NCBI GenBank assembly: GCA_003545625.1
Contig: DODH01000202.1
Span: 12,650-19,028, forward strand
Origin: Nitrospina sp.
GTDB taxonomy: Bacteria; Nitrospinota; Nitrospinia; Nitrospinales; VA-1
Direction: 5' to 3'
Length of the DNA: 6,379 nucleotides
Below, piece after piece: positions 1 through 6,379 of this stretch. A program made the translations under genes and the position numbers. The notes under the pieces are model-generated. The model was not told where the DNA came from. It did no database searches and saw only the letters and a program-made list of their open reading frames with translations. Position 1 is the first letter of the stretch. The number at the start of each line of letters is the position of its first letter.

Positions 1-83
1 TAGTCGAATTCGCAAGCCTGGCCAATAATTATGGGGCCGGATCCAATAAGAAGAATTTTTTTTATGTCAGTTCGTTTGGGCAT
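1..83 (-). CDS. carB: Carbamoyl-phosphate synthase large subunit, N-terminal fragment (runs off the window)
   Basis: Only the first 27 codons are present. They begin MPKRTDIKKILLIGSGPI and continue through IIGQACEFD, which matches the highly conserved start of CarB: the first ATP-grasp half opens with a (I/L)GxGPIxIGQACEFDYSG nucleotide-binding segment. CarB uses two ATP, bicarbonate and ammonia from CarA to form carbamoyl phosphate in the cytoplasm for pyrimidines and arginine. The ATG at 83-81 shares its A with the TGA of the upstream gene (TGATG), so translation is probably coupled. No strong Shine-Dalgarno sequence is visible just upstream, which fits coupling. The rest of the gene, normally more than 1000 codons, lies beyond the left edge. 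Identification is secure despite the short length because this N-terminus is distinctive. Confidence 0.93.
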   Translation of the reverse strand, partial: MPKRTDIKKILLIGSGPIIIGQACEFD

Positions 84-958
84 CAGTTTCTATAAATATC
101 TGATACGTCGATTTGCCGGGAGCGTTCCCATTTTAAATTCATATAAGCCAGTTTATTGATCAATTCTGAAATCAGCCTGCGTCCTTCAATCTTCATTTTT
201 TCCAGTTTCAAATGGCCTATCTCTTTACCTGTCTGCTGGCTACTGGCTTCAATTTTTATCTTGTCTTCTTTCAAACCCAAAAGCTTACCTGTCAACTTAT
301 CTCTTTTAGTGCCAGAATCAGTGCGTTCAATTTTGGTTTTAATTTTTTCTATAGATACAGCATTTTTTAAATATAATTTTTGAATTTTTGATGATTCTTT
401 TTCAAGTTTAGTGAGTTCTTTTTTCCAGGATCGGTGCAGTAGATAGAATTTTTTTGCTTCACCCTTTATATACAGCTGTGTTTTGTTGGGATGAAAGCAG
501 AAGTATCCCGTGAAAAAATATTTGTCATTATGGGGAACAATGCGCCCCTGAAAAATATCATTCTTCCTGAATGCAAGTTTTGAATCTTCCTCTTCAATCT
601 GGTATTTTTCATCCGTGAACAAGTCCAAAACCGTTACCGAATTATCACGGACTTTCTTGATCTCAAAAAGAGCCTGAATATTTTTGGAAACATCTTTGTA
701 TGACTCCAGGCGGTCTGGAGTCCATGAAGAGGAGTTATCTTCAATTATATTTTCCAGAACAGTTTGGCGGGTTCCTGGTTCATATTGGTCTAACAGGTAC
801 CATTCTAAAAACAGAGCCATCCTCGAATTATAAGATTTGTCATCCTCATAAATTTCTCCGGTCGTTTTCTGGTATTCCTTCTTGGCCATCATGATTTGTT
901 CTGAAGGAATATGCTGGGCAACAAATTCAAAGAGTTGCTCCAAAGTTTCTCTGATCAT
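83..958 (-). CDS. Unrecognised 291-residue protein encoded between carA and carB
   Basis: I do not recognise this protein. The frame is open upstream to 1063, but those extra codons lie inside carA. The likely start is the ATG at 958-956, which shares a base with the carA TGA (TGATG) and has a GGGAG ribosome-binding site 4 nt upstream; the protein then begins [10 protein letters not shown]. Its own TGA overlaps the carB ATG in the same way. Residues 1-95 look helical and include an aromatic-rich patch, FLEWYLLDQY (50-59). Residues 97-170 look like a mixed beta domain (SVTVLDLF, DIFQGRIV, YFFTGYFCFHPN). Residues about 175-275 are rich in Lys and Glu and probably form a helical coiled-coil hairpin, ending in a basic tail. 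There is no signal peptide, membrane segment or obvious catalytic motif, so it is likely cytoplasmic. Being locked between the two CPSase subunits suggests a link to carbamoyl-phosphate synthetase or co-regulation with it, but the function is unknown. Confidence 0.85.
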   Translation of the reverse strand: MIRETLEQLFEFVAQHIPSEQIMMAKKEYQKTTGEIYEDDKSYNSRMALFLEWYLLDQYEPGTRQTVLENIIEDNSSSWTPDRLESYKDVSKNIQALFEIKKVRDNSVTVLDLFTDEKYQIEEEDSKLAFRKNDIFQGRIVPHNDKYFFTGYFCFHPNKTQLYIKGEAKKFYLLHRSWKKELTKLEKESSKIQKLYLKNAVSIEKIKTKIERTDSGTKRDKLTGKLLGLKEDKIKIEASSQQTGKEIGHLKLEKMKIEGRRLISELINKLAYMNLKWERSRQIDVSDIYRN

Positions 959-2076
959 CAAACTCCCGCTTTCATGAGATTTGTGAATTGCTGGAAAAGG
1001 TGGCTGGAATCGTGTGGACCCGGTGAAGCCTCGGGATGATACTGAACCGAAAAAATGGGCCACTTCTTATGGTGAATGCCTTCAACCGTTTGATCATTTA
1101 AATTAACGGATGTCACATCTATAGAGGACCCGATAGATTCCTGTGCTACGGCAAACCCATGGTTCTGGGAAGTGATTTCAACTTTTCCTGAACGGATATC
1201 CATTACGGGCTGGTTTCCTCCGTGGTGTCCAAACCTGAGTTTAAACGTTTGTCCATTTAAAGCCAAGTTCAGGATTTGGTGCCCGAGACAAATACCAAAA
1301 ATTGGAATTTTACCCAGAAGAAACTTCACGTTTTTAATTGCGTACGGTACACCCTCAGGGTCGCCTGGGCCATTAGACAAAAATACCCCATCCGGATTCA
1401 GGGCAAGCACCTCTTCAGCCGGGGTGGATGCTGGAACGATCCGAACACGGCAACCTGCAGCAACCAGTTTTCTCAAGATATTTCTCTTTATTCCGAAGTC
1501 ATAGGCAACAACGAAGAATTTTTTATCCACAGTGGTTTTAAGGGAAGGGTTGAAAATATCCCATTCTCCTTCCTCCCAGTCATAGGGAGATTGGCAAGTC
1601 ACTTTTTTCACTAGGTCTTTGCCCTCAAGCCCTGGAGAATTTTGCGCTTTACGAATCAATTCGTCCGGGTCTTGGGTAATCGTGGACAACACAGCCTGTT
1701 GGGCCCCTTTTTCACGAATACGACGTGTTAAGGCACGTGTGTCGATTCCCTGTATACCAATGATACCGAATTCTTTTAAAAAATCTTCCAGTTTTCCTCT
1801 TGATCTCCAATTGCTGGCAATGCCACTCAATTCTTTAATGATAAAACCGGAAAGGTGCGGGCGGTCCGACTCAAAATCCTGGGGGTTGATACCATAATTA
1901 CCAATAAGGGGAAAAGTCATCATCACCATTTGACCACAATAGGAAGGGTCCGTAATCACCTCCTGATAACCGGACATACTGGTATTGAATACAATTTCCG
2001 CATCCACTTCACCTTCGGCACCAAAATGATCTCCCTCGAAGACTTTTCCATCGGACAGAGCTAAATATGCTTTCAT
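958..2076 (-). CDS. carA: Carbamoyl-phosphate synthase small subunit (glutamine amidotransferase)
   Basis: CarA hydrolyses glutamine and channels ammonia to CarB. The 372-residue length is typical. Residues 1-150 form the CarA-specific N-terminal domain (FEGDHFGA near 13, then the conserved [17 protein letters not shown] at 30-46, and [13 protein letters not shown] at 110-122). Residues from about 186 form a class I amidotransferase domain: SNGPGDP at 234-240, the nucleophile elbow GICLGHQ with Cys263, [10 protein letters not shown] at 282-291, and the His347/Glu349 pair in QYHPEA, so the catalytic triad is intact. The start is 25 bp after the pyrC stop, with only a weak ribosome-binding site. 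The TGA overlaps the ATG of the next gene. The position within the pyr operon means it supplies the pyrimidine pathway and should fall under PyrR control. Confidence 0.97.
   Translation of the reverse strand: MKAYLALSDGKVFEGDHFGAEGEVDAEIVFNTSMSGYQEVITDPSYCGQMVMMTFPLIGNYGINPQDFESDRPHLSGFIIKELSGIASNWRSRGKLEDFLKEFGIIGIQGIDTRALTRRIREKGAQQAVLSTITQDPDELIRKAQNSPGLEGKDLVKKVTCQSPYDWEEGEWDIFNPSLKTTVDKKFFVVAYDFGIKRNILRKLVAAGCRVRIVPASTPAEEVLALNPDGVFLSNGPGDPEGVPYAIKNVKFLLGKIPIFGICLGHQILNLALNGQTFKLRFGHHGGNQPVMDIRSGKVEITSQNHGFAVAQESIGSSIDVTSVNLNDQTVEGIHHKKWPIFSVQYHPEASPGPHDSSHLFQQFTNLMKAGV
963..967 (-). promoter_or_regulatory. Ribosome-binding site that sets the start of the carA-carB intervening gene
   Basis: GGGAG within the last codons of carA lies 4 nt before the ATG at 958. 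The spacing is a little short, but together with the TGATG overlap it supports starting the 291-residue protein here rather than at the longer upstream ATG inside carA. Confidence 0.5.
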
Positions 2077-2101
2077 AAACGGGTTCGCTGAGGTTGATAG
2101 G

Positions 2102-3391
2102 TTATTCGTTAGAGGCGGAATAAACGGTTTTTCCTGCTACCAGGGTATGAAGAACTTTCCCTCTCACTTTCCAACCTTTGTAAGGAGAGTTTTTACTGCG
2201 GGACTTAAACTTTTCAGGTTCTATAGTGTACTGCGTTTTGGGGTTAAAAATTACAATATCCGCATCTCTTCCAACTCCCAGGGACCCTTTATCCAAATTG
2301 AAAAGACGACAGGGTTGGTGGGTGAGAAGATCCACCGCTTTTTGCAAAGTGATCACCTTTTCATCGACCATTTTAAGGGTTAGGGGAAGGGCCGTCTCTA
2401 AACCAACGATACCAAAACAGGCTTTGCTGAACTCCATCTGCTTATCGGCGACATCATGGGGAGCATGGTCTGTAGCAATGATATCTATCGTCCCGTCTCG
2501 CAACCCCTCTTTGATCAATTCCAGGTCCTCGTGGGTTCTTAAAGGCGGGCTCATTTTGGCGTTGGTATCATAATTGCGGCAGGCTTCTTCCGTAAGAGTG
2601 AAATGATGCGGAGCCACTTCGCAAGTTACAGGGAGACCTTTGGCCTTGGCTTGGCGCACCAGGTCCACGGCCCCGCCACTGCTTATATGTGCCACGTGAA
2701 GCCGTCCACCTGTTTTACGGAGCAAGCAGATGTCCCGAAATACCATAATATCTTCCGCTTCAACCGGCATTCCCTTCAAACCTAATTCTGTGGAGACAAT
2801 GCCTTCGTTCATACAACCTTCATGCGTCAAATCAAGAATTTCGCTGTGCTGTATGCAGGGTAGGTCAAACATTCGGCTGTATTCAAATGCTCTTCGCATC
2901 AATTCACTGTCCATGACCGGCCGGCCATCATCAGAATAACCGATACAGCCAGCTTCTTTTAATTCGCCCATATCCGATAAGCTTTCTCCCTTTAACCCTT
3001 TGGTGATAGCTCCAATAGGAAAGACATTGATCAAATTGGTTTTCCTGGCTTGGGAGAAAATCAATTCTGTAATCGAGCGGTTATCGTTGACGGGAGAGGT
3101 ATTGGGCATTACCGCCACAGTGGAAAATCCGCCGGCCGCCGCTGAAGCACTACCGGTTTCTATGGTCTCCTTGTATTCATGACCGGGCTCCCGGAAATGC
3201 ACATGCATATCACAGAAACCGGGAGCGACTACACAATTCTTCGCATCTATTACAGGAACATCTTTGCTTCCAGATATTTTCCCCTGGGGCTCAATGGCTT
3301 CAATTTTTCCATTGTTGATCAGAATATCAAAGGAGCCATCGAGCTGGTTTGCAGGATCAATGACCCGGCCATTTTTAATTAGGGTTTGCAT
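2102..3391 (-). CDS. pyrC: Dihydroorotase, class I
   Basis: This amidohydrolase cyclises N-carbamoyl-aspartate to dihydroorotate, the third pyrimidine step. At 429 residues it has class I (B. subtilis/Aquifex-like) length rather than the roughly 350 of the E. coli type. Metal and active-site motifs are all visible: [10 protein letters not shown] at 61-70 (Asp61, His63, His65), MPNTSP at 95-100, GYSDDGRPV with Asp154 (the class I metal-bridging aspartate), His182 in IQHSE, NEG at 195-197, His235 in HVAHISS, and Asp308 in ATDHAPH. The C-terminus has the usual [11 protein letters not shown] and a [17 protein letters not shown] strand. This argues for an active enzyme rather than one of the inactive PyrC-like partners found beside PyrB in some bacteria. 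The start overlaps the pyrB end by 17 bp and has a good ribosome-binding site. Confidence 0.97.
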   Translation of the reverse strand: MQTLIKNGRVIDPANQLDGSFDILINNGKIEAIEPQGKISGSKDVPVIDAKNCVVAPGFCDMHVHFREPGHEYKETIETGSASAAAGGFSTVAVMPNTSPVNDNRSITELIFSQARKTNLINVFPIGAITKGLKGESLSDMGELKEAGCIGYSDDGRPVMDSELMRRAFEYSRMFDLPCIQHSEILDLTHEGCMNEGIVSTELGLKGMPVEAEDIMVFRDICLLRKTGGRLHVAHISSGGAVDLVRQAKAKGLPVTCEVAPHHFTLTEEACRNYDTNAKMSPPLRTHEDLELIKEGLRDGTIDIIATDHAPHDVADKQMEFSKACFGIVGLETALPLTLKMVDEKVITLQKAVDLLTHQPCRLFNLDKGSLGVGRDADIVIFNPKTQYTIEPEKFKSRSKNSPYKGWKVRGKVLHTLVAGKTVYSASNE

Positions 3392-4310
3392 TTTTCTCCC
3401 CTAGTAATAAATAAAAAAGGGCCATCCTTACAGCTACCCCATTGGTGACCTGATTCAAAATAAGAGAACGAGGACCCTCCATCACGTCCAAGGCAATTTC
3501 GATCCCTCTATTGACAGGCCCCGGGTGTATGATGAGCAAATCATCGCGTGTATGAGCCAGAGATTCTGAAGTCAGGCAAAAATAGTTTGAATATTCCCGA
3601 AGACTTGATAGAAGCCCCCGATTTTGTCGTTCCAACTGGATACGAAGAACCATGATCACATCCACATCTTTTATCGCTTCAGTAAGATTGTGACTCACTT
3701 CCACACCAAGACGTTCCATTTCAACAGGGATAAGCGGGGGAGGGCCAACAACCCGAACTTTCATGCCCATGGTCTGCATCGCCCTAATATTAGAACGGGC
3801 TACTCGGCTATGGTTGATGTCGCCAACAATTGCAACTTTGAGTCCTTCCAAATCTCCCTTATGACTGCGAATGGTGAGCAGGTCCAGCAATGCCTGGCTG
3901 GGATGTTCATGCGACCCATCTCCTGCGTTGATGATCGGACTGTCCACAAATTGAGACAGGAGTTCGGCCGCTCCGGAACAATGATGCCGAATCACCATTA
4001 TATCTGGACTCATCGCTTCCAAATTCCGCGCCGTATCTATTAAATTTTCCCCTTTTACAGTGCTGCTCGTAGAACCGGATATATTTATCACATCAGCACT
4101 CAAACGCTTTCCGGCAATCTCAAATGAAGCCCTTGTGCGAGTGCTGGGCTCAAAAAACAGATTAATGATTGTTTTGCCTCTAAGGGCAGGGACCTTTTTA
4201 ATGGCTCGCGTAGAAATTTCTTTAAAGGAATCCGCAGTATCCAGAATTTGCTGGATATCGTCTTTTGTTAATTCCTTCGTTCCTAAAATATTTTTTGTGG
4301 ACAGTGCCAT
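3375..4310 (-). CDS. pyrB: Aspartate carbamoyltransferase catalytic subunit
   Basis: PyrB condenses carbamoyl phosphate with L-aspartate to N-carbamoyl-aspartate, the committed step. The 311-residue length is typical for the catalytic chain. Motifs in order are the carbamoyl-phosphate loop FFEPSTRTR at 52-60, the 80s-loop lysine in TVKGEN (Lys86), RHHCSGA at 108-114, the HEHPSQALLDLLT segment at 134-146, the 240s-type loop RIQLERQ at 223-229, and HPGPVNRG at 262-269. All expected ligand residues are present. No pyrI regulatory-chain gene is seen in this window, so the enzyme may be a trimer or associate with PyrC, as in Aquifex-like ATCase-DHOase assemblies; that is inference. The ATG shares a base with the pyrR TGA. 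Confidence 0.97.
   Translation of the reverse strand: MALSTKNILGTKELTKDDIQQILDTADSFKEISTRAIKKVPALRGKTIINLFFEPSTRTRASFEIAGKRLSADVINISGSTSSTVKGENLIDTARNLEAMSPDIMVIRHHCSGAAELLSQFVDSPIINAGDGSHEHPSQALLDLLTIRSHKGDLEGLKVAIVGDINHSRVARSNIRAMQTMGMKVRVVGPPPLIPVEMERLGVEVSHNLTEAIKDVDVIMVLRIQLERQNRGLLSSLREYSNYFCLTSESLAHTRDDLLIIHPGPVNRGIEIALDVMEGPRSLILNQVTNGVAVRMALFYLLLGEKNANPN
3396..3402 (-). promoter_or_regulatory. pyrC ribosome-binding site
   Basis: AGGGGAG, embedded in the last codons of pyrB, ends 4 nt before the pyrC ATG at 3391. It is the clearest Shine-Dalgarno sequence inside the operon and fixes the pyrC start despite the 17-bp overlap with pyrB. Confidence 0.65.
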
Positions 4311-4846
4311 CAGTTGGATTGCTCCTTAATAATCACTCTGTCTTCACCATCTTCCTCGGTTAATAAAACTTGAACACGTTTGGATTTGGCCGTGGGAATA
4401 TTTTTGCCCACATAATCAGGCCTGATAGGCAATTCACGATGGCCTCGATCGATCAACACGGCCAATTGGACGGATGAGGGGCGTCCGAAATCCATGAGTG
4501 CATCAATAGCCGCACGAATGGTTCTCCCGGTAAACAAAACGTCATCACAGAGAATAATGTGCTTGCCTTCCAAGGCGAAGGGTATCTCCGTTTTTTTTAA
4601 TTCCGGTTTATGAATCCCATCTGCCAGATCATCTCTGTAAAGCGTGATATCCAGCACTCCATGGTCTACCGTCACATTCTCTATTTCCTTTATTTTCTCT
4701 CTCAACCTTTGGGATATCACTACACCACGGGTTCGAATTCCCACTAGGGCTATATTCCCGGCACCATGATTACGTTCCAGGATTTCATGGGATATGCGTC
4801 TGACTGCACGGGAAATATCTTTTGAATTTAGAAGTGTTGAACTCAT
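4310..4846 (-). CDS. pyrR: PyrR, pyrimidine operon RNA-binding attenuator / uracil phosphoribosyltransferase
   Basis: PyrR binds UMP and then a stem-loop in pyr mRNA, favouring transcription termination; in many species it also has uracil phosphoribosyltransferase activity. The 178-residue length is standard. Visible motifs are HEILERN at 20-26, VGIRTRG at 35-41, the DITLYRDDL segment at 66-74, the PRPP-binding loop IILCDDVLFTGRT at 97-109, and the strongly conserved PyrR block from GRPSSVQLAVLIDRGHRELP (121-140) through IRPDYVGKNIPT (141-152). It is the first gene of the operon, directly downstream of a terminator and a matching PyrR-binding loop, so it is autoregulated. No good ribosome-binding site lies within 15 nt of the ATG: the nearest GGAGG is in the terminator 3' arm, 23 nt away, so initiation may be weak. 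Confidence 0.97.
   Translation of the reverse strand: MSSTLLNSKDISRAVRRISHEILERNHGAGNIALVGIRTRGVVISQRLREKIKEIENVTVDHGVLDITLYRDDLADGIHKPELKKTEIPFALEGKHIILCDDVLFTGRTIRAAIDALMDFGRPSSVQLAVLIDRGHRELPIRPDYVGKNIPTAKSKRVQVLLTEEDGEDRVIIKEQSN
4322..4327 (-). promoter_or_regulatory. pyrB ribosome-binding site
   Basis: AAGGAG within the last codons of pyrR lies 11 nt before the pyrB ATG at 4310. The spacing is slightly long, but the match is good and supports the start that overlaps the pyrR stop. Confidence 0.5.
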
Positions 4847-4860
4847 AAATTGAACCAGGC

Positions 4861-4904
4861 AAAAAAAAACCTCCTCAAGGCAAAACCAAGCCTAGACAGG
4901 AGGT
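4861..4904 (-). terminator. Intrinsic terminator (attenuator) in the pyr leader
   Basis: Reading the minus strand, ACCTCCT (4904-4898) pairs with AGGAGGT (4875-4869) in 7 bp. After a small internal loop, AGGC pairs with GCCT, closing an 8-nt loop. Nine T residues begin at the last paired base. It sits 15 nt before the pyrR ATG and well downstream of the promoter, so it is placed to attenuate the operon rather than end another transcript. The 3' arm contains GAGGAGG, which resembles a Shine-Dalgarno sequence but is too far from pyrR to be an ordinary one. Confidence 0.88.
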
Positions 4905-4930
4905 AACAAAATATCGCTTACACCAAACAC
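4892..4930 (-). CDS. Possible 12-residue leader peptide in the pyr leader
   Basis: A GTG at 4930-4928 starts a 12-codon frame (MFGVSDILLPPV) that ends in TAG at 4894-4892. It is preceded by AAGGGGG (4943-4937) with 6-nt spacing, a better Shine-Dalgarno sequence than the one for pyrR. The stop lies just past the terminator's 5' arm (4904-4898), so a ribosome reaching it would cover that arm and prevent termination. The Shine-Dalgarno sequence starts 1 nt after the PyrR hairpin, so bound PyrR would block it. A TTG one codon upstream is an alternative start. The frame is too short to carry any coding signal, so this rests on position and the ribosome-binding site alone. Confidence 0.3.
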   Translation of the reverse strand: MFGVSDILLPPV

Positions 4931-4944
4931 CAATTTCCCCCTTG
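4897..4944 (-). promoter_or_regulatory. Possible antiterminator pairing
   Basis: The segment CAAGGGGGAA (4944-4935), immediately 3' of the PyrR loop, can pair with UUACCUCCUG (4906-4897), which contains the 5' arm of the terminator. By hand, 8 of 10 positions pair, one of them G-U. Forming this helix would break the terminator. Unlike the classic B. subtilis arrangement, the 5' strand abuts rather than overlaps the PyrR hairpin, so exclusion would have to be steric or act through translation. A folding calculation is needed to rank it against other structures. Confidence 0.35.
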
Positions 4945-4962
4945 ATAGCCTCACAGGACTAT
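4945..4962 (-). promoter_or_regulatory. PyrR-binding loop (anti-antiterminator) in the pyr leader RNA
   Basis: The transcript reads AUAGUCCUGUGAGGCUAU. Its core, AGUCCUGUGAGGCU, fits the established PyrR recognition pattern ARUCCNGNGAGGYU at every position. AUAG and CUAU at the ends pair to form the lower stem, and the CC/GG pairs close the purine-rich loop with an unpaired U, as in known binding loops. It lies in the leader between the promoter and the terminator, and the operon's first gene encodes PyrR. UMP-loaded PyrR is expected to hold this hairpin and favour the terminator. Confidence 0.9.
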
Positions 4963-4984
4963 TTTAAAGAGTTATATTAGACTA

Positions 4985-5013
4985 ATGATACTGAATTCCA
5001 GAGGGCAAGTCAA
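4985..5013 (-). promoter_or_regulatory. Sigma70-type promoter of the pyr operon
   Basis: On the minus strand, TTGACT (5013-5008, -35, 5 of 6 consensus) and TATCAT (4990-4985, -10, 5 of 6) are separated by exactly 17 bp. An AT-rich stretch upstream of the -35 (5014-5040) could act as an UP element. Transcription would start near 4978, giving a leader of about 130 nt with the PyrR loop about 16 nt into it. No better candidate was found between here and pyrR. Confidence 0.75.
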
Positions 5014-5051
5014 GCTAGATAATCTTTTCGATATTAATCATTGCCCCCCAC

Positions 5052-6379
5052 ACAAAGCGTTGGGCATCTGAGATCATTGACTTGTGCGGATATTCTCCGC
5101 TGGCAATATCTCTTGCAGGTTCTTACTTTAAAAGCTAACCCCTATTTGTCGGTGGATACGTTGATCCGTGACCTTCGCGAAGAAAGACAGCTTATGAAGC
5201 CAGAGGGCGATATTGAACTAGAGAAAGAGAAAGATAAAAAGGAAGTCATAGATAGAAATATTGAGCCGATTTTCAACATCGTTTTCAGGGACATGAGAAA
5301 GGAGGCCGCTACTGTCTTCCGAAAACTGGCATTGTTTTCCAGCTCCTTTGATGAAAAAGCCGTGGCGAATATATGCGGAGACAGGGATGGCGAGCATCTT
5401 GGACGGCTGGTGTTTCTCGGGCTGGTGGAGCGCGACTCTATCAACAAAAGGTATTATTTCCACCAATTGATTCATAAACTCATTAAGGCTGAAGTCAGGC
5501 CGCCAGAAAAAATCCTCACCCATCGAAACCTGGCTTTTTATTATTTCGATACCCTGAAAGATGCCAATGACCTGTATGAAAGCGATGAAGATGCCTTGGA
5601 GAGCGCCCTTAATCTATTTGATCTGGATTGGTTTAATATTCAAGCAGGACAAAAATGGTCTGCCTTAAAAAATACAGAAGACGCAAAAATCGCCAAACTT
5701 TGTGGTGATTTTTGTAAAGAGGCTCGAATTTTAATGCCCATGAGGCACCCCACCGATGAATGTATCGAATGGAATGAGTCTGCTCTGACTGCTTCCCGGG
5801 AATCGGAGAATGTTGAGTCCGAAAAAAATAACCTCTTATCCCTTGGGATGCAATTACACTCATTGGGCATTTATGACAAAGCCATCGAATATCTTGAAGA
5901 GGCTCAAAGTCTATCTAACAAGCTGGGTCACGTGGGGGATGAAAAACATTCACTGGATTTGCTAGGTCAATGTTGCCTCCGCACCGGGAATTTTGAAAGA
6001 GCCATTGAGTGTTTCGCCAAAGTTCTTGAGTTTGTTCGTTTGGAAGGAAAAGCCAGTAAAGAAATGGAAATATTGAACTTACTGGCACAAGCTTGCTTCC
6101 AGGGAAATGAATATGAACGAGGGGAACTGAACTTTAAACTGGCATTAGAAAAGGCGCAGAAATTAGGCAACAAAGTGTTTCAGGCTCAGGTTCTAAATGA
6201 CCTGGGGCGTTTATGCAACACAGTCAAAAAATATCAATCTGCGATGCCCTATTTAAAATAAGGTAAAACCCTGGCCCACCAAGGCAATCTCAAGACAAAG
6301 GAGATAGATATTTTAGGAAATTTATCCGCGACCTATATGCTAACCGGCAAACCTAAAAAAGCATTTGAATGTCTGGATA
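5052..6379 (+). pseudogene. Remnant of a STAND NTPase: NB-ARC C-terminal part, winged helix and TPR repeats (frameshift, nonsense codon, 5' truncated)
   Basis: Homology-like sequence begins near 5052, just upstream of the pyr promoter's far side. In the frame containing 5070 it reads LCGYSPLAISLAGSYFK, the GxP motif region of an NB-ARC domain. Within AAAA (5130-5133) the frame shifts by one base and continues as KANPYLSVDTLIRDLREE, a winged-helix region (KEAATVFRKLALFSSSFDEKAV, GRLVFLGLVERD, HQLIHKL) to about 5500, then helices and TPRs. From 5821 the TPR units are exactly 40 residues long, starting at 5821, 5941, 6061, 6181 and 6301. A TAA at 6259-6261 interrupts the fourth, but the period stays in phase to the window edge. 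Walker A, Walker B and any N-terminal effector domain are absent, and the frame has no start codon before the shift. An ORF opening at TTG 5041 (406 residues, to 6261) exists, but its first 29 residues are out-of-frame sequence. Intact relatives are ATP-dependent signalling or sensor proteins; this copy is probably dead, though a sequencing error could explain the frameshift alone. Confidence 0.8.

Noticed and set aside
1..83. Clustered EcoRI-like and BamHI-like hexamers at the left edge, suggesting vector sequence
   Set aside because: The bases are fully explained as conserved carB codons (GSGP and CEFD segments).
156..383. Plus-strand ORFs opposite the pyr/car genes (here and at many other positions up to 4329)
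   Set aside because: They are antisense shadows of strongly conserved minus-strand genes, lack ribosome-binding sites and show no recognisable domains.
959..1063. Upstream in-frame extension of the carA-carB intervening protein to 326 residues
   Set aside because: The extra 35 codons lie entirely inside the conserved carA C-terminus (antisense-free, same-strand overlap), while the ATG at 958 has a ribosome-binding site and the same TGATG junction seen elsewhere in the operon.
4942..4970. Plus-strand promoter-like TTGATA followed by AT-rich sequence
   Set aside because: The -10 match is poor, the site coincides with the PyrR loop of the opposite strand, and the downstream plus-strand gene is a truncated remnant.
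5041..5127. TTG-started N-terminus of the plus-strand 406-residue ORF
   Set aside because: Residues 1-29 in this frame look like nothing, while the other frame over the same bases encodes a clear NB-ARC GxP motif. The start is an artefact of the frameshift at 5130-5133.
5130..5136. Programmed frameshifting at the TTTAAAA run
   Set aside because: The run is not in the phase of a canonical -1 slippery heptamer, the needed shift is +1, and the upstream piece has no start codon or nucleotide-binding core, so a mutation is simpler.

Overview
The window holds the start of a pyrimidine-biosynthesis operon on the minus strand and, divergent from it on the plus strand, a decayed NB-ARC/TPR gene. Base composition is moderate, mid-40s % G+C by eye. 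The operon order pyrR-pyrB-pyrC-carA-orfX-carB and the class I dihydroorotase suggest a bacterium that uses PyrR attenuation. A deltaproteobacterium-like or Nitrospinota-like Gram-negative would fit, but this is a low-confidence inference from gene order and the TPR/NB-ARC family; no phylogenetic marker is present.

Minus strand, read from right to left. A sigma70-type promoter (4985-5013, 17-bp spacer) gives a leader of about 130 nt. The leader carries a textbook PyrR-binding loop (4945-4962), a strong Shine-Dalgarno-like sequence followed by a possible 12-residue leader peptide (4892-4930), and an intrinsic terminator (4861-4904) just before pyrR. The genes are pyrR (UMP-sensing attenuator), pyrB (aspartate carbamoyltransferase), pyrC (dihydroorotase), carA (glutaminase subunit of carbamoyl-phosphate synthetase), an unrecognised 291-residue protein (orfX), and the first 27 codons of carB, which runs off the left edge. 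Genes overlap or nearly touch. Three junctions (pyrR/pyrB, carA/orfX, orfX/carB) are the same TGATG stop-start overlap, so the set is almost certainly one transcript with coupled translation. CarA and CarB make carbamoyl phosphate, PyrB joins it to aspartate, PyrC closes the ring to dihydroorotate, and PyrR shuts the operon down when UMP is plentiful.

Plus strand, 5052-6379. This is the 3' part of a STAND-type NB-ARC/winged-helix/TPR protein. It has lost its N-terminal nucleotide-binding core and any effector domain. It carries a one-base frameshift at an A-run (5130-5133) and an in-frame TAA (6259-6261), after which the 40-residue TPR period continues in phase to the window edge. I read it as a pseudogene.

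The pyrimidine enzymes are ordinary. The points worth a second look are the layered leader (PyrR loop beside a possible leader-peptide ribosome-binding site), the unknown protein fixed between carA and carB, and the remnant STAND gene next to the operon promoter.
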